Source: Ardenticatenaceae bacterium
GTDB taxonomy: Bacteria; Chloroflexota; Anaerolineae; Promineifilales; Promineifilaceae
Reading direction: 5' to 3'
Assembly (NCBI GenBank): GCA_030065875.1
Contig: JASJCR010000031.1
Coordinates: 1 to 55,363 of the forward strand
DNA: 55,363 nucleotides
Made by a program: the position numbers and the translations under genes. The number at the start of each line of letters is the position of its first letter. Position 1 is the stretch's first letter. Positions 35,512 through 44,890 of the stretch are shown one piece after another. The notes beneath the pieces were generated by a model. That model saw nothing but the letters and a program-made list of their open reading frames with translations, was not told where the DNA came from and searched no databases.

Positions 35512-37557
35512 CTATAAAAATTGGTCGGCGTGGTGGCAAGCAACGTGATGTGGAACGGCGGCCGTCCCCAGATTGCGGAATTCAGGCTCCTTTCGCTGGC
35601 AAATTTCCGTCGCAAAGCCACAACGCGTGTGAAAACGGCAGCCGCTGGGCGGGTTGGCTGGGTTGGGGACGTCCCCTTTTAAGACAATCCGCGTTCGCGT
35701 CGCCTCGCGGTCGGGGTCGGGCACCGGAATAGCCGATAAAAGTGCTTGTGTATAGGGATGCAGTGGGTGATCAAACAGCCTGTTGCGATCACTCAGTTCA
35801 ACCATTTGCCCCAGATACATGACCGCCACCCGGTCACTGATATAGCGCACCATCGATAAATCGTGGGCGATAAACAAATAGGTTAGCCCCAGCTTCTCTT
35901 TAAGTTCCTGCATCAAATTTATAACCTGGGCCTGAATCGATACATCAAGTGCCGAAATCGGTTCATCGGCCACAATGAAAGCTGGGTTGGTGGCCAGGGC
36001 ACGGGCGATCCCGATACGCTGTCTTTGGCCACCTGAAAATTCATGGGGATAGCGATTGACAAAATAGGGGTTTAAGCCAACCAATTGGAGCAGCTCAATA
36101 ACTCGATTTTGCCGGCTGGCTTTTGATCCGATATTGTGGATATCGAGCGCTTCCCCCACAATTTCGCCAACGGTGATCCGCGGATTAAGAGAAGCATATG
36201 GGTCTTGAAAAATCATCTGCATGTGGCGCCGAGCCTGTCGCAGCGCTTCCTTGTCGAGCTTGGTGAGATCCTGACCATCGAGAATAACCTCTCCTGCGGT
36301 GGGTTTTAACAGTTGCAAAATCGTTTGGCCGGTGGTCGATTTGCCGCAGCCGCTTTCACCGACGAGGCCCAACGTTTCCCCACGTCTGACCTCAAACGAG
36401 ACCCCGTCAACTGCTCGGACCGCGCCTGTTTGCCGGCGCAGTAACCCTTCTAGGATAGGAAAATGTTTTTTGAGGTTTCTTACTTCGAGCAAAATATCCG
36501 GTGGCGCAGCGGCCATATCCTCGGCCAACTGTTGGGTTTTGGTCGTTACCTCTAGCGCAGCGGCCGCATCCGGGCTGTGCAGGGCCTGAATATCCTGCCA
36601 GCGCCAGCAGGCCGACTGATGGGTTGGGGTTACTATCTGCAGTGGTGGGTTTTCTTCCCAACAGCGATCGATGACAAAACGACAGCGGGGGGCAAAAGGG
36701 CAGTGGTGCGGCTCTTTGAGCAAATCGGCGGGCAACCCAGGGATGGGAATCAGCTGTTGATCGCTTCCTTCGATAACGGGAATCGATTCGAGAAGGCCCA
36801 GCGTATAAGGGTGGCTGGTCCGTTTGTACACGTCTTTGACCGATCCCATTTCAACAATGAACCCCCCATACATAACGGCCACTTTTTCAACCAAACCGGC
36901 CACCACCCCGAGATCATGCGTAATCCAGATGATGGCCATGCCGAGCTGCCTTTGCAGATCACCGACCAGCTCCATGATCTGCGCCTGAATCGTGACATCA
37001 AGAGCGGTGGTGGGTTCATCGGCAATCAGCAAGCCGGGATTACAAAGGAGGGCCATCGCGATGCCGATGCGCTGCCGCTGCCCTCCCGAAAATTGATGGG
37101 GGTAATCATTGATGCGATCTTTGGCGTTGGGAATCCCTACCAAATTGAGCAGTTCGACAGCCCTGTCACTGGCGGCCTCGGTCGACATGCTCAAATGTCG
37201 CTCCAAGGCCTCTGTTAACTGAATACGGATGGTCAACACCGGATTGAGCGAAGTCATGGGGTCTTGAAAGACCATGGCGATTTCTTTGCCCCGTACATCG
37301 GCCATTTCCCTGGCTGACAGATCGAGGAGGTCTTGTCCATTGTATAAAACGACCCCTCCCTCAATTTTGCCGGGGGGGGTGGGAATCAAACCCATAATCG
37401 ACAAAACGCCAACCGATTTGCCGCTGCCGCTCTCTCCGACAATGGCCATGGATTCCCCTTTATCCAGGGTGTATGAAATGCCGTTAACGGCATGCACCGC
37501 TCCTTCTTCCGTATAGAAGCGGGTGACGAGGTTTTTTACTTCTAGCAATGGGCTCAT
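35512..37557 (-). CDS. Fused dipeptide/oligopeptide ABC transporter ATPase (DppD-DppF type)
   Basis: A 681-residue protein with two complete ABC ATPase domains of the oligopeptide/nickel class. The first (about 1-265) has Walker [11 protein letters not shown], signature [10 protein letters not shown] and Walker [13 protein letters not shown]; the second (about 350-600) has [21 protein letters not shown] and [12 protein letters not shown]. Both are followed by the oligopeptide-type C-terminal extension with Cys residues (HHCPFAPRC and [15 protein letters not shown]), which holds an iron-sulphur or metal site in relatives. Usually these are two separate genes; the fusion fixes the heterodimer. 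It powers the permeases at 38553 and 41586. It begins 7 bases after the second AKR gene. Confidence 0.92.
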   Translation of the reverse strand: MSPLLEVKNLVTRFYTEEGAVHAVNGISYTLDKGESMAIVGESGSGKSVGVLSIMGLIPTPPGKIEGGVVLYNGQDLLDLSAREMADVRGKEIAMVFQDPMTSLNPVLTIRIQLTEALERHLSMSTEAASDRAVELLNLVGIPNAKDRINDYPHQFSGGQRQRIGIAMALLCNPGLLIADEPTTALDVTIQAQIMELVGDLQRQLGMAIIWITHDLGVVAGLVEKVAVMYGGFIVEMGSVKDVYKRTSHPYTLGLLESIPVIEGSDQQLIPIPGLPADLLKEPHHCPFAPRCRFVIDRCWEENPPLQIVTPTHQSACWRWQDIQALHSPDAAAALEVTTKTQQLAEDMAAAPPDILLEVRNLKKHFPILEGLLRRQTGAVRAVDGVSFEVRRGETLGLVGESGCGKSTTGQTILQLLKPTAGEVILDGQDLTKLDKEALRQARRHMQMIFQDPYASLNPRITVGEIVGEALDIHNIGSKASRQNRVIELLQLVGLNPYFVNRYPHEFSGGQRQRIGIARALATNPAFIVADEPISALDVSIQAQVINLMQELKEKLGLTYLFIAHDLSMVRYISDRVAVMYLGQMVELSDRNRLFDHPLHPYTQALLSAIPVPDPDREATRTRIVLKGDVPNPANPPSGCRFHTRCGFATEICQRKEPEFRNLGTAAVPHHVACHHADQFL

Positions 37558-37564
37558 TCTTTAC

Positions 37565-38473
37565 TCACAGTTGGGTCAGCGTCATTTGGAGATCGGCCGT
37601 CATTGGCAACGCTTCAGCATGAAAAGCCTGATCAATGTGATCAACCGTCCTTCCTCCAATGAGGACGGACGTAATACCAGGCTGATTGATGACCCAGGCC
37701 AGGGCCAGTTGCACCATCGACACCCCGCTGGCGTTGGCCACATCGCGCAGCTTTTCAACTTTGCGGAAATTGTCTTCACTAAAATAAATCCCCTGGTGAC
37801 CTGGAATGATATCAAAGCGGGTTCCGGCCGGGATCGGCCCACCCTTTCGGTATTTTCCGGTTAGAAAACCGGCTCCCAAAGGACTATACGAGATGATCCC
37901 CACTTGCTGCGCAGCACAAAGGGGAATGAGCTCCTTTTCAATCTCTCTCACAACCAGGTTGTAATTGGGCTGTACCGAACTCATGGTCGACCAGCCGTTG
38001 GAGGTCTGGTAGGCTATCGCCTGGCGGAGCTGCTCAGCATTGTAATTGCTACAGCCGATATAACTTACTTTGCCCTGGGTCATCAGATCCTCCAGAGCGG
38101 CCAGGGTTTCGGCCAGAGGGGCCTCTTGGTCCCAATGGTGAAGCTGAAAAAGATCGATACGATCGGTTTTTAAGCGGCGCAGGCTCGCTTCAACAGAGGA
38201 TTGAATGCGTTTGCGGGTCAGTGAGCCGGCCACTTTGGTTGCCAAAATGATTTGATCACGCACACCACGGCTTTCGATCCAGCGGCCGACGACCTCCTCC
38301 GAGGTGCCGGCTGCGTAAGCTTCAGCCGTATCAAACAGATTGATTCCCCGATCCAGCGCATGATCCATCAAGACAAAGGCGTTGGCTTCATCAATTTCTC
38401 GCCCAAAGGTCACACAACCCAGCCCGATGGAGCTGACGCTTAAATCTGATTTTCCCAAGACACGATATTTCAT
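37565..38473 (-). CDS. Aldo/keto reductase (second copy) inside the ABC transporter gene set
   Basis: A 302-residue AKR. The tetrad is visible: Asp and Tyr in NLFDTAEAYAAGTS, Lys in ILATKVAGS, His in FQLHHWDQEA; the C-terminal cofactor segment SVLIGGRTVDHIDQ is typical of NADPH-dependent members. The start MKYRVLGKSDLSVSSIGLGC is the usual AKR beginning. It sits between the permease gene at 38553 and the fused ATPase gene, and so likely acts on the transported compound or its product. Confidence 0.87.
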   Translation of the reverse strand: MKYRVLGKSDLSVSSIGLGCVTFGREIDEANAFVLMDHALDRGINLFDTAEAYAAGTSEEVVGRWIESRGVRDQIILATKVAGSLTRKRIQSSVEASLRRLKTDRIDLFQLHHWDQEAPLAETLAALEDLMTQGKVSYIGCSNYNAEQLRQAIAYQTSNGWSTMSSVQPNYNLVVREIEKELIPLCAAQQVGIISYSPLGAGFLTGKYRKGGPIPAGTRFDIIPGHQGIYFSEDNFRKVEKLRDVANASGVSMVQLALAWVINQPGITSVLIGGRTVDHIDQAFHAEALPMTADLQMTLTQL

Positions 38474-38552
38474 TTCCTGTCATCCTAATGTTCCGGTAAA
38501 AAACATGAGGTCCGGCTGCTCAAGGCCATTTAAACACGATGGGACCGGCCGC

Positions 38553-39515
38553 TTATTCATACCGAATCCGTGGATCGACCAATCCATACAACACATCAGC
38601 CAATAAATTACTCAACAAAATCATCGATGCGCTAATCAACGTCACCCCCATTAAAATCGGATAGTCGCGGGTCGTTGTGGCTCGCCAGCCCAACATCCCC
38701 ATTCCCGGCCACTGAAATATCGTCTCTACAATGATCGCCCCGCCCAACAACTGGGGTAAGCTCAAGGTCACAACCGTCACCAGTGGCAGCAGGGCATTGC
38801 GAAACGCGTGCCGAGCAATAACGGTCCATTCGAGAAGCCCTTTGGCCCTGGCCGTGCGAATGTAATCTTGACCCAGCACTTCCAGAATACTGGAGCGCGC
38901 ATAACGCGCCCATACCCCCGAATAAAATGAACTCAAGACCATCGTTGGCAAAATTAAATGCAACAGTCGATCCGTCACTGAAAATGGAGCCCCGATCGTC
39001 TGCATACCGCTAGTTGGCAACAAATCCAGCTTAAGGGCAAAAATATAAATCGACCCGAGGGCTAAAAAGAAGCTGGGAATAGATAAATTAAAAAAGACGA
39101 CCACCGTCAAAAAATAATCAGTGAGCGAATATTGCCTTAAGCCCATGATGACACCCACGGGTATGCCGATGATGATCGAAACCAAAAGCGATGAGCCCAT
39201 CAGAACCAGTGTTGGCCCCAATCGATCCATCAACAGTTCGGTCACAGACATCGACCCTTTAAAAGGAAAACCCAAATCCCCCTGCAGTGCGTCGCCCAGC
39301 CAGCGAAAATAGCGAATAATCCATGGTTGATCGAGGCCGAACTGTATCCGCACCGCTTCAACCTGGTCCGGCGTCATTTCAACATAAGAGGCAAAGCCAA
39401 TAATATTGATGACCGGATCACCTGGGGAAAGGGCGAATAAGCCAAAGACGATGAGCGTAATCCCGAAAAAGACGGGAATTGAAACGAGAAGTCGATTTAC
39501 AATATAGCGAGACAT
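38553..39515 (-). CDS. Oligopeptide-type ABC transporter permease (DppB-like)
   Basis: A 320-residue inner-membrane permease with six membrane helices. It starts MSRYIVNRLLVSIPVFFGIT, the typical DppB/OppB N-terminus, has the periplasmic G-D-P segment LSPGDPVINI, and the cytoplasmic coupling (EAA) loop YIRTARAKGLLEWTVIARHAFRNALLP as two adjoining parts. It pairs with the DppC-like permease at 41586. A strong hairpin at 39531-39579 separates it from the binding-protein gene upstream. Confidence 0.92.
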   Translation of the reverse strand: MSRYIVNRLLVSIPVFFGITLIVFGLFALSPGDPVINIIGFASYVEMTPDQVEAVRIQFGLDQPWIIRYFRWLGDALQGDLGFPFKGSMSVTELLMDRLGPTLVLMGSSLLVSIIIGIPVGVIMGLRQYSLTDYFLTVVVFFNLSIPSFFLALGSIYIFALKLDLLPTSGMQTIGAPFSVTDRLLHLILPTMVLSSFYSGVWARYARSSILEVLGQDYIRTARAKGLLEWTVIARHAFRNALLPLVTVVTLSLPQLLGGAIIVETIFQWPGMGMLGWRATTTRDYPILMGVTLISASMILLSNLLADVLYGLVDPRIRYE

Positions 39516-39530
39516 TTACCAAAGCCTTGC

Positions 39531-39579
39531 CATCCGTTCCCGGCCTCTCAGGCAAAGCCGAGGGAGCCGGGAACGGATG
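39531..39579 (-). other. Stable intercistronic hairpin between binding-protein and permease genes
   Basis: CATCCGTTCCCGGC (39531-39544) pairs with GCCGGGAACGGATG (39566-39579), a perfect 14-bp stem, with a further small stem GGC-AAA-GCC in the loop. There is no T-run, so in the direction of transcription it is more likely an RNA-stabilising or attenuating element that raises the amount of binding protein over permease. Confidence 0.6.
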
Positions 39580-39630
39580 ATCTTCCAAAACAAACAGGGT
39601 TACACCGGCTGGCGTGTTAAACTGTGGATT

Positions 39631-41493
39631 TTAGGAGCCGTCCCAAACCCAGAGGTCGCCCGGTCGGTACATTCTCAACCAGAATCCCAAACCGGCATTG
39701 GTTTGCCAGTCAGTCCCCTGCAGCATATTACTGCGGGCGGCCAGGAACGAGGGAGAAGCGGTCATAAAGGCCGGCAGTTCTTCGTTCCAAATGCAGTCAA
39801 TTTGTTGGTAAATCTCGATCCGTGCTTGTGGATCGGTTTCCACACGCGCTTGTTCAATCAGAGCGGCCAGTTCAGGTGAGGTGTAGCGGACGGCATTGTC
39901 CTTGACACCTGTTTCAGGATTGGGCGCTTCCGGCCAGGAGCGATAGCCCCAGTTGGCACCGGAATCTTCGGTGATGAACGGCAAGATACCACCGGGATCA
40001 GCCCCTGGTCCGAAGAGTAGGACGTGAAAATCCCAATCTTGTCCGCGCGGCCCATTACCCTGCACGTAATCGGTAATGAGCGAGTTGTCGATAAAGTCGA
40101 CGTTGACTTTGAACCCTTGGGCGCGCAGGAATTCCTGAGCGATGGGCAGGTAGTCGCGACGGGCGTTCAGACCCAGCCAGGACATCATGTCAATGGTGAC
40201 TTCTTCCGGTACAACCCCGATCTCAGCCCATAATTCGGCCGCTTTTTCCGGATCGTAGTTGTATTCCGTCATCGTCGGACATGCATAAACCGTGCCATCA
40301 AAGAAGCTATGGCGCACGACACCCTGGCCTTGCAAGATGCTGTCTACATACGCCTGACGATCAATGGAGTAGAGGAAAGCTTGTTTGGCTTTTGGATTTT
40401 GCCACAGTCCATCATTGGTGAAGTAATTCATCTCCATGCCGTACCATTGCGCGCTGTTTTCGGCGATCAGGACCTCAAGAGAGCCGTCTTCCTGCAGCCG
40501 CTGGACTTCGGTGGCCTGGATGGGGTTCACGAGGTGAAGTTCACCGCGTTGGAGTTTTACAATCGCGACTTCGGCCGTTGAAATTTCCATAAACAGGCGG
40601 TCAGGCATGGGTGCCCCACCCCAATAATCATCAAACCGTTCGTATTCAATGAATTGGTCGGGTTCATACTGCACAAATTTGTATGGACCTGTGCCAATGG
40701 GGTTGGTAAACCAGTAATCTGACGTGCCGTTCAACACCTCTTCTTCATCGAGTGTGCTGACCACATGTTGGGGCAAAATTTCGAGCATTTCAGCGGCAAA
40801 GAACAGGCGAGCCAGACCGGCATCCGGGCTGTCGAGCGTAAATTGAATGGTGTAATCATCGATAATTTCGATCCCTTCAATGGAGTCGGCATTGCCATCG
40901 TGAAAATCGACCATTCCCTGAATCGTGGTGCCTTGGCGCAAGCCGTTCAACGGCCGCAAATCGGCGCTGTTGCGCAGTTCGATACTGTAAACAACGTCTT
41001 CGGCCGTAAACGATTCCCCATCGTGCCATACGACCCCCTCACGCAAGTTGAGGGTATAAACCAGCCCATCTTCCGACACCTCATAACCCAGAGCAAGACG
41101 CGGTTCTAAACCGTCAGCCAACGGCCAGAAAAGGGTTTCAGCCATCGGGCTTATGGCCCAACCACTTTCCCAATTGCTGCGATGAGGCCAGCTTTGCTCC
41201 GGCCACCCATTCGGCAGCCAGACCCGCACATCGCCGCCCATTTGCGGTTCGCTCGGCGGCTCTGCGGCCATCGGTTCTTCTTCAGGTGCAGCCGTTACCT
41301 CAACTTCTACAACTTCGGTTTCTGTCACCACTCGAGTCACTTCAATCGTTTCACCTTCTTCAACGACCGTTTCTGTCACCACACGGGTCACTTCAACTTC
41401 CTGAATAATGACCTCCGGCTCGGCCGTGCAGGCCACCAGAATGGCAATTAAGGCCAAACCAAAAAAAGCGATTGACTTGGATTTCATTCTCAT
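39631..41493 (-). CDS. Solute-binding lipoprotein of an oligopeptide-type ABC transporter
   Basis: A 620-residue extracytoplasmic solute-binding protein (family 5). A lipoprotein signal ends AILVAC with the lipid Cys at residue 22. A stretch of VTRVVTETVVEEGETIEV and similar units follows (about 29-70), a spacer typical of Chloroflexota lipoproteins. The family signature LREGVVWHDGESFTAEDVVY is at about 170-190. It would capture the substrate outside the membrane for the permeases on either side. I chose the ATG at 41493, with GGAGGAGAC before it; the frame from 41589 adds a sequence unlike a signal peptide. Confidence 0.93.
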   Translation of the reverse strand: MRMKSKSIAFFGLALIAILVACTAEPEVIIQEVEVTRVVTETVVEEGETIEVTRVVTETEVVEVEVTAAPEEEPMAAEPPSEPQMGGDVRVWLPNGWPEQSWPHRSNWESGWAISPMAETLFWPLADGLEPRLALGYEVSEDGLVYTLNLREGVVWHDGESFTAEDVVYSIELRNSADLRPLNGLRQGTTIQGMVDFHDGNADSIEGIEIIDDYTIQFTLDSPDAGLARLFFAAEMLEILPQHVVSTLDEEEVLNGTSDYWFTNPIGTGPYKFVQYEPDQFIEYERFDDYWGGAPMPDRLFMEISTAEVAIVKLQRGELHLVNPIQATEVQRLQEDGSLEVLIAENSAQWYGMEMNYFTNDGLWQNPKAKQAFLYSIDRQAYVDSILQGQGVVRHSFFDGTVYACPTMTEYNYDPEKAAELWAEIGVVPEEVTIDMMSWLGLNARRDYLPIAQEFLRAQGFKVNVDFIDNSLITDYVQGNGPRGQDWDFHVLLFGPGADPGGILPFITEDSGANWGYRSWPEAPNPETGVKDNAVRYTSPELAALIEQARVETDPQARIEIYQQIDCIWNEELPAFMTASPSFLAARSNMLQGTDWQTNAGLGFWLRMYRPGDLWVWDGS

Positions 41494-41585
41494 TTTGTCT
41501 CCTCCAATAGAATTTGGAACTAATTTACCTCTTGACACGAAAAGCTTTACGGCATTTACAATAACACCTCCATCTGGTCTAAACC

Positions 41586-42524
41586 TCACTCCGCGCGGGT
41601 CACATCCAATGCATCCCGCAGCCCATCACCCACAAAATTAATCGAAAGAACAGCAAGCATGATGGCCAAACCGGGTGGCAGCCACAGCCACGGCATTTGC
41701 TCAAGAATGACTAATTCTTGCGCGGCCGTCATCATATTTCCCCAACTTGCAGCTGGAGGCAGAATACCCAGATTAAGAAAAGAAAGCGCCGCCTCTAACA
41801 AAATCGCCGTGGCCACGCCAAAGGTGGCATGGACAACGAGCGGGGCAATCACCCCCGGCAAAATATGACGCCGAATGATGCGGCTGTCTTTGGCGCCCAA
41901 AGAGCGCGCCGCCAGGACATAATCCATCTCCCGCAGCGACAAAATCTGGCCACGTACCAAACGGGTCGGTTCTGTCCAACGCAGAATGGCGATAGCCACA
42001 ATCGTATTGCGCAACCCTGGCCCGAGAATAGCCACCAAAAAGATAATGATGATCAGGGATGGAAAAGTCATGACGACATCGACAGTGCGCATGATGATCC
42101 AATCAACCTTGCCCCCATAGTAGCCGGCCAGCGAGCCCAAAATAACGGCGATCAGCTCATAAAAAGTGACGGCAATCAACCCGACACTAAGTGACGGCCG
42201 AGCTCCATAAATCAGGCGGCTCAGTACATCTCGACCAAAGCCATCTGTCCCTAGCCAATGTTTGGCACTGGGCGGCTGTCGAAAATCGATCAGGTTTTGA
42301 GCAGCCGGATCATATGGGGCGATCAACGGGGCCAGAATAGCCGCGCTGCCCATAATTATCAGAACAACCAGACCAAACATGGCCAGGCGATGACGGAAAA
42401 AACGACGTCTGGCCCGGCTGCCCGGGCTGTCAATTTTTTGCGCGGCTACCTCAATGGCCAGTGTCGCTACACCTTGATTGGAATCGCTTTCCGGCGCTAA
42501 AAATTTTTCAGGCTTTTCAGACAT
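41586..42524 (-). CDS. Oligopeptide-type ABC transporter permease (DppC-like)
   Basis: A 312-residue inner-membrane permease with about six helices and the DppC/OppC N-terminal extension (first 50 residues soluble, then RRFFRHRLAMFGLVVLIIMG). LGTDGFGRDVLSRLIYGARPSL is present as two adjoining parts, and the coupling loop is YVLAARSLGAKDSRIIRRHI. It forms the channel with the permease at 38553. It is the first transporter gene, 92 bases before the binding-protein gene and 83 after the hypothetical gene at 42608. Confidence 0.92.
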   Translation of the reverse strand: MSEKPEKFLAPESDSNQGVATLAIEVAAQKIDSPGSRARRRFFRHRLAMFGLVVLIIMGSAAILAPLIAPYDPAAQNLIDFRQPPSAKHWLGTDGFGRDVLSRLIYGARPSLSVGLIAVTFYELIAVILGSLAGYYGGKVDWIIMRTVDVVMTFPSLIIIIFLVAILGPGLRNTIVAIAILRWTEPTRLVRGQILSLREMDYVLAARSLGAKDSRIIRRHILPGVIAPLVVHATFGVATAILLEAALSFLNLGILPPAASWGNMMTAAQELVILEQMPWLWLPPGLAIMLAVLSINFVGDGLRDALDVTRAE

Positions 42525-42607
42525 AAAATTGGCGTCTCTCCTTCAGCTTGCCAAATATTTATCTTCTATCTTACTCATTCATCCGCATCGAAATATCACC
42601 GCGGATA

Positions 42608-43204
42608 TCAACCTTTTTCACCCACCAAAATCATCGTTTCGGCCAGAGCAATCACACACGAACTGCGATAACCGCCGATACTGGCCTGCCAAATTTCCCT
42701 TTGATAAGGTTGACCACCTATGGTTTGCCCATCAACCGTGATGGTTGAACGGCCGGTAAAGATGAGCACTGTAAAAAAGTCGCGGTCGGGACCAAATGTC
42801 GGCGCATCCCCTTCAACGACAATGGGTGGCTGTAGATCGCGCCATTGGACCATCATGTGCGTTTGATCGTTGTGAATCACCCAGGCAGGATCATGCCGAA
42901 TATCGCCGGTGCGGTAGATTTCGGCCGGTACAAGCGGCAGCTCCCGATCAAACGGGTTGCCACGGCCACGAATCATGTTGCGCACAAACGCTGCCATCTC
43001 CGGGTTATCAGTGTAGAGTCCCAGGTAAGCCGGATTCATGGCGATCTCGACAAACGCGGCCGTTCCTTCACCGGCCGGGCTGTATCGCGTATGAAAAAGG
43101 CTGATCATGGCACTGTCGGTTTCCGCCCCAGGTTCGCGCACATAATTAATCCAGTGTTCACCAGACCAGTGCAGTTTACCGGGGTTGATAAGAGGTCGAG
43201 ACAC
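42608..43204 (-). CDS. Hypothetical protein, 198 residues, beta-rich
   Basis: I do not recognise a family. The protein is beta-rich, with aromatic and His-containing blocks (GKLHWSGEHWINY, WVIHNDQTHMMVQWRD) and a C-terminal half like a small barrel or cupin (DFFTVLIFTGRSTITVDGQ), but no clear metal triad. No signal peptide or membrane helix. The start lies 2 bases after the stop of the amidohydrolase gene at 43207, so they share a transcript and probably a pathway. Its place between an amidohydrolase and the transporter suggests a role on the same compound; unproven. Confidence 0.7.
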   Translation of the reverse strand: MSRPLINPGKLHWSGEHWINYVREPGAETDSAMISLFHTRYSPAGEGTAAFVEIAMNPAYLGLYTDNPEMAAFVRNMIRGRGNPFDRELPLVPAEIYRTGDIRHDPAWVIHNDQTHMMVQWRDLQPPIVVEGDAPTFGPDRDFFTVLIFTGRSTITVDGQTIGGQPYQREIWQASIGGYRSSCVIALAETMILVGEKG

Positions 43205-43206
43205 AG

Positions 43207-43956
43207 CTATATCCTCAATAAGCGTTCGGCATTACCACCCAATACCAGACGCTTGGCTTCGTCAGAAATAGCGGCTGTGATGATTTTTCCCAGCTGCGGC
43301 CGCGGGTCCATCAACGGCATATCCGACCCAAAGAGCACCCGCTCGGCACCGGCTTCCTTGACCAGCTGCTCGATAACACCAGGGGTGCGGTAAGTCGAGC
43401 ACGTCTCCAGAAAAATGTTGGGATGGGCCTGAGCGGCGGCAATCGCTTCCGCACGGGCCTCGGGCACATTACCCGCATGACCGGCGACAAAGTTGGCCCG
43501 TGGAAAGAGAGGCGCAATTTCACCCAGAAAACGCGGCCGGTTGGTGGGGAAATGATCGGTATGAAAAATGACCGCCAGCGCTCGTTCGTGGGCAAATTGA
43601 TAGATGGGATACCACCGTTCATCATGGATCGGCCAGGGGGTATACGGCGGGTATAGTTTGATGGCCACAAAATTTAATTGATCTATCGCCCGGGCCAGCT
43701 CCGAAACCATGCGGTCAGGCATAAGGGGCGACACATAGGCAAATCCCACAAAACGGTCGGGATGGCTGGCGATGAAGCGGGCATTAATGTCATTGCTGGT
43801 TGTCCCATCAGGATGAAAGATATGAAACAAACAGGCAACATCGATCCCTGCCCGATCCAAAGCATGTAGCATCAAGGTCGGATTGTCGATCATGCCAATC
43901 ACATCTTGCCGGCCGGTATGACCGTGAAAGTCAATCACCCGTATGCCTTCAATCAC
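43207..43956 (-). CDS. Amidohydrolase family protein with intact metal site
   Basis: A 249-residue small amidohydrolase_2 protein. H-x-H is in VIDFHGHTGR, a barrel-face Lys in AIKLYPPYTPW, His in VIFHTDHFP and in FVAGHAGNVPE, and Asp in VLFGSDMPLMD. All residues of a mononuclear metal site are kept. Relatives include small decarboxylases and lactonases. The gene is followed closely by the hypothetical gene and the transporter. Upstream, a 163-base gap separates it from the altered amidohydrolase at 44120. Confidence 0.85.
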   Translation of the reverse strand: MIEGIRVIDFHGHTGRQDVIGMIDNPTLMLHALDRAGIDVACLFHIFHPDGTTSNDINARFIASHPDRFVGFAYVSPLMPDRMVSELARAIDQLNFVAIKLYPPYTPWPIHDERWYPIYQFAHERALAVIFHTDHFPTNRPRFLGEIAPLFPRANFVAGHAGNVPEARAEAIAAAQAHPNIFLETCSTYRTPGVIEQLVKEAGAERVLFGSDMPLMDPRPQLGKIITAAISDEAKRLVLGGNAERLLRI

Positions 43957-44119
43957 CCTGTTATTCTCCTTTTAATAAACGCAAATCATGCGCTTTGACA
44001 CAGCACCGTATTTATTCTGTAAAACCAACTCTGCTGAGCATCACAATTCCAAATTTACAATCAAGCCACCGCTTGATGTCCGATTAACCGTGATCCAGAT
44101 GGTGGAGCCGTTTGCCGGT

Positions 44120-44890
44120 TTAAGAAATGACAGATGACACACCCAATAACCGCTCCAAATTTTTGGCGCAGATCAACTTCAAATCAGGCTCACTGAGGCC
44201 CAGGCGATGCAGATAAAAGAGGATGGGTCCCATCGCATATCGGTTGAACCAGGAACCATAAAGCAAGCGACCAGCACCAAACTCGGCAATAAGGGCCTCT
44301 ATCCCGCCGATCGGCTCATAACGGCTGAGCTCAAGATAGGCGTTGGGCAGGCCGTTTAACAGCGGCCGGACCCACAAGTGGTGGGAATAATGTGCCCCAA
44401 CGTGAACCGTGACCAGGTCGGGGTATTGTTGTAAGGTTGTCAGCAGTTCGTGCAAATCCATATCCGGCAGCGCGATCCAAAGCGGGAGCCGGCATTCGCT
44501 CAGCCAGGAAAGCAGTTCATCATAGGCCCACGGCCGAAACGGCAAGCCGGCGTGGCGCGTATCGTACAGCCGGACAGCGCGCACCACCCCAGCCTGATGC
44601 GCCGCCTTGACCTGAGCGATCGACTCCGCTGTGGGCATCACCATCCACTGCGCCTCTAATCGCTCACCCCCATCCAGCCAATGTTGCAGGTATTCATTGC
44701 CATCAAGCGGGCTGAGGAATTCACCCTGGGCGTGATAAATCAGGGCCCGGGAGACACCATGACGATCCATTTCGGCAAGCAGCTCGGCCCGATTGCGTAC
44801 GGCCGAAACCTCGTCTCGCCGATCCCCGATGCGCACATTGGCATCAAAGACGGGTACCTGTGCCCTGAAATGAAGATCGCTCATCGTCAA
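44120..44890 (-). CDS. Amidohydrolase-like protein with degenerate metal site
   Basis: A 256-residue protein with the same barrel layout as the previous gene (DLHFRAQVPVFDANVRIG; TVHVGAHYSHHLWV; LLYGSWFNRYAMGP), but where active members have H-x-H it has N-x-R (about Asn18 and Arg20), and where they have the strand-8 Asp after a Gly-Ser it has Trp. So at least three metal or catalytic residues are lost. It may be a non-catalytic partner or a protein with another active site. The gene overlaps the PIG-L gene by 4 bases, so translation is coupled. No decay by stops or shifts, which suggests it is kept. Confidence 0.75.
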   Translation of the reverse strand: MTMSDLHFRAQVPVFDANVRIGDRRDEVSAVRNRAELLAEMDRHGVSRALIYHAQGEFLSPLDGNEYLQHWLDGGERLEAQWMVMPTAESIAQVKAAHQAGVVRAVRLYDTRHAGLPFRPWAYDELLSWLSECRLPLWIALPDMDLHELLTTLQQYPDLVTVHVGAHYSHHLWVRPLLNGLPNAYLELSRYEPIGGIEALIAEFGAGRLLYGSWFNRYAMGPILFYLHRLGLSEPDLKLICAKNLERLLGVSSVIS

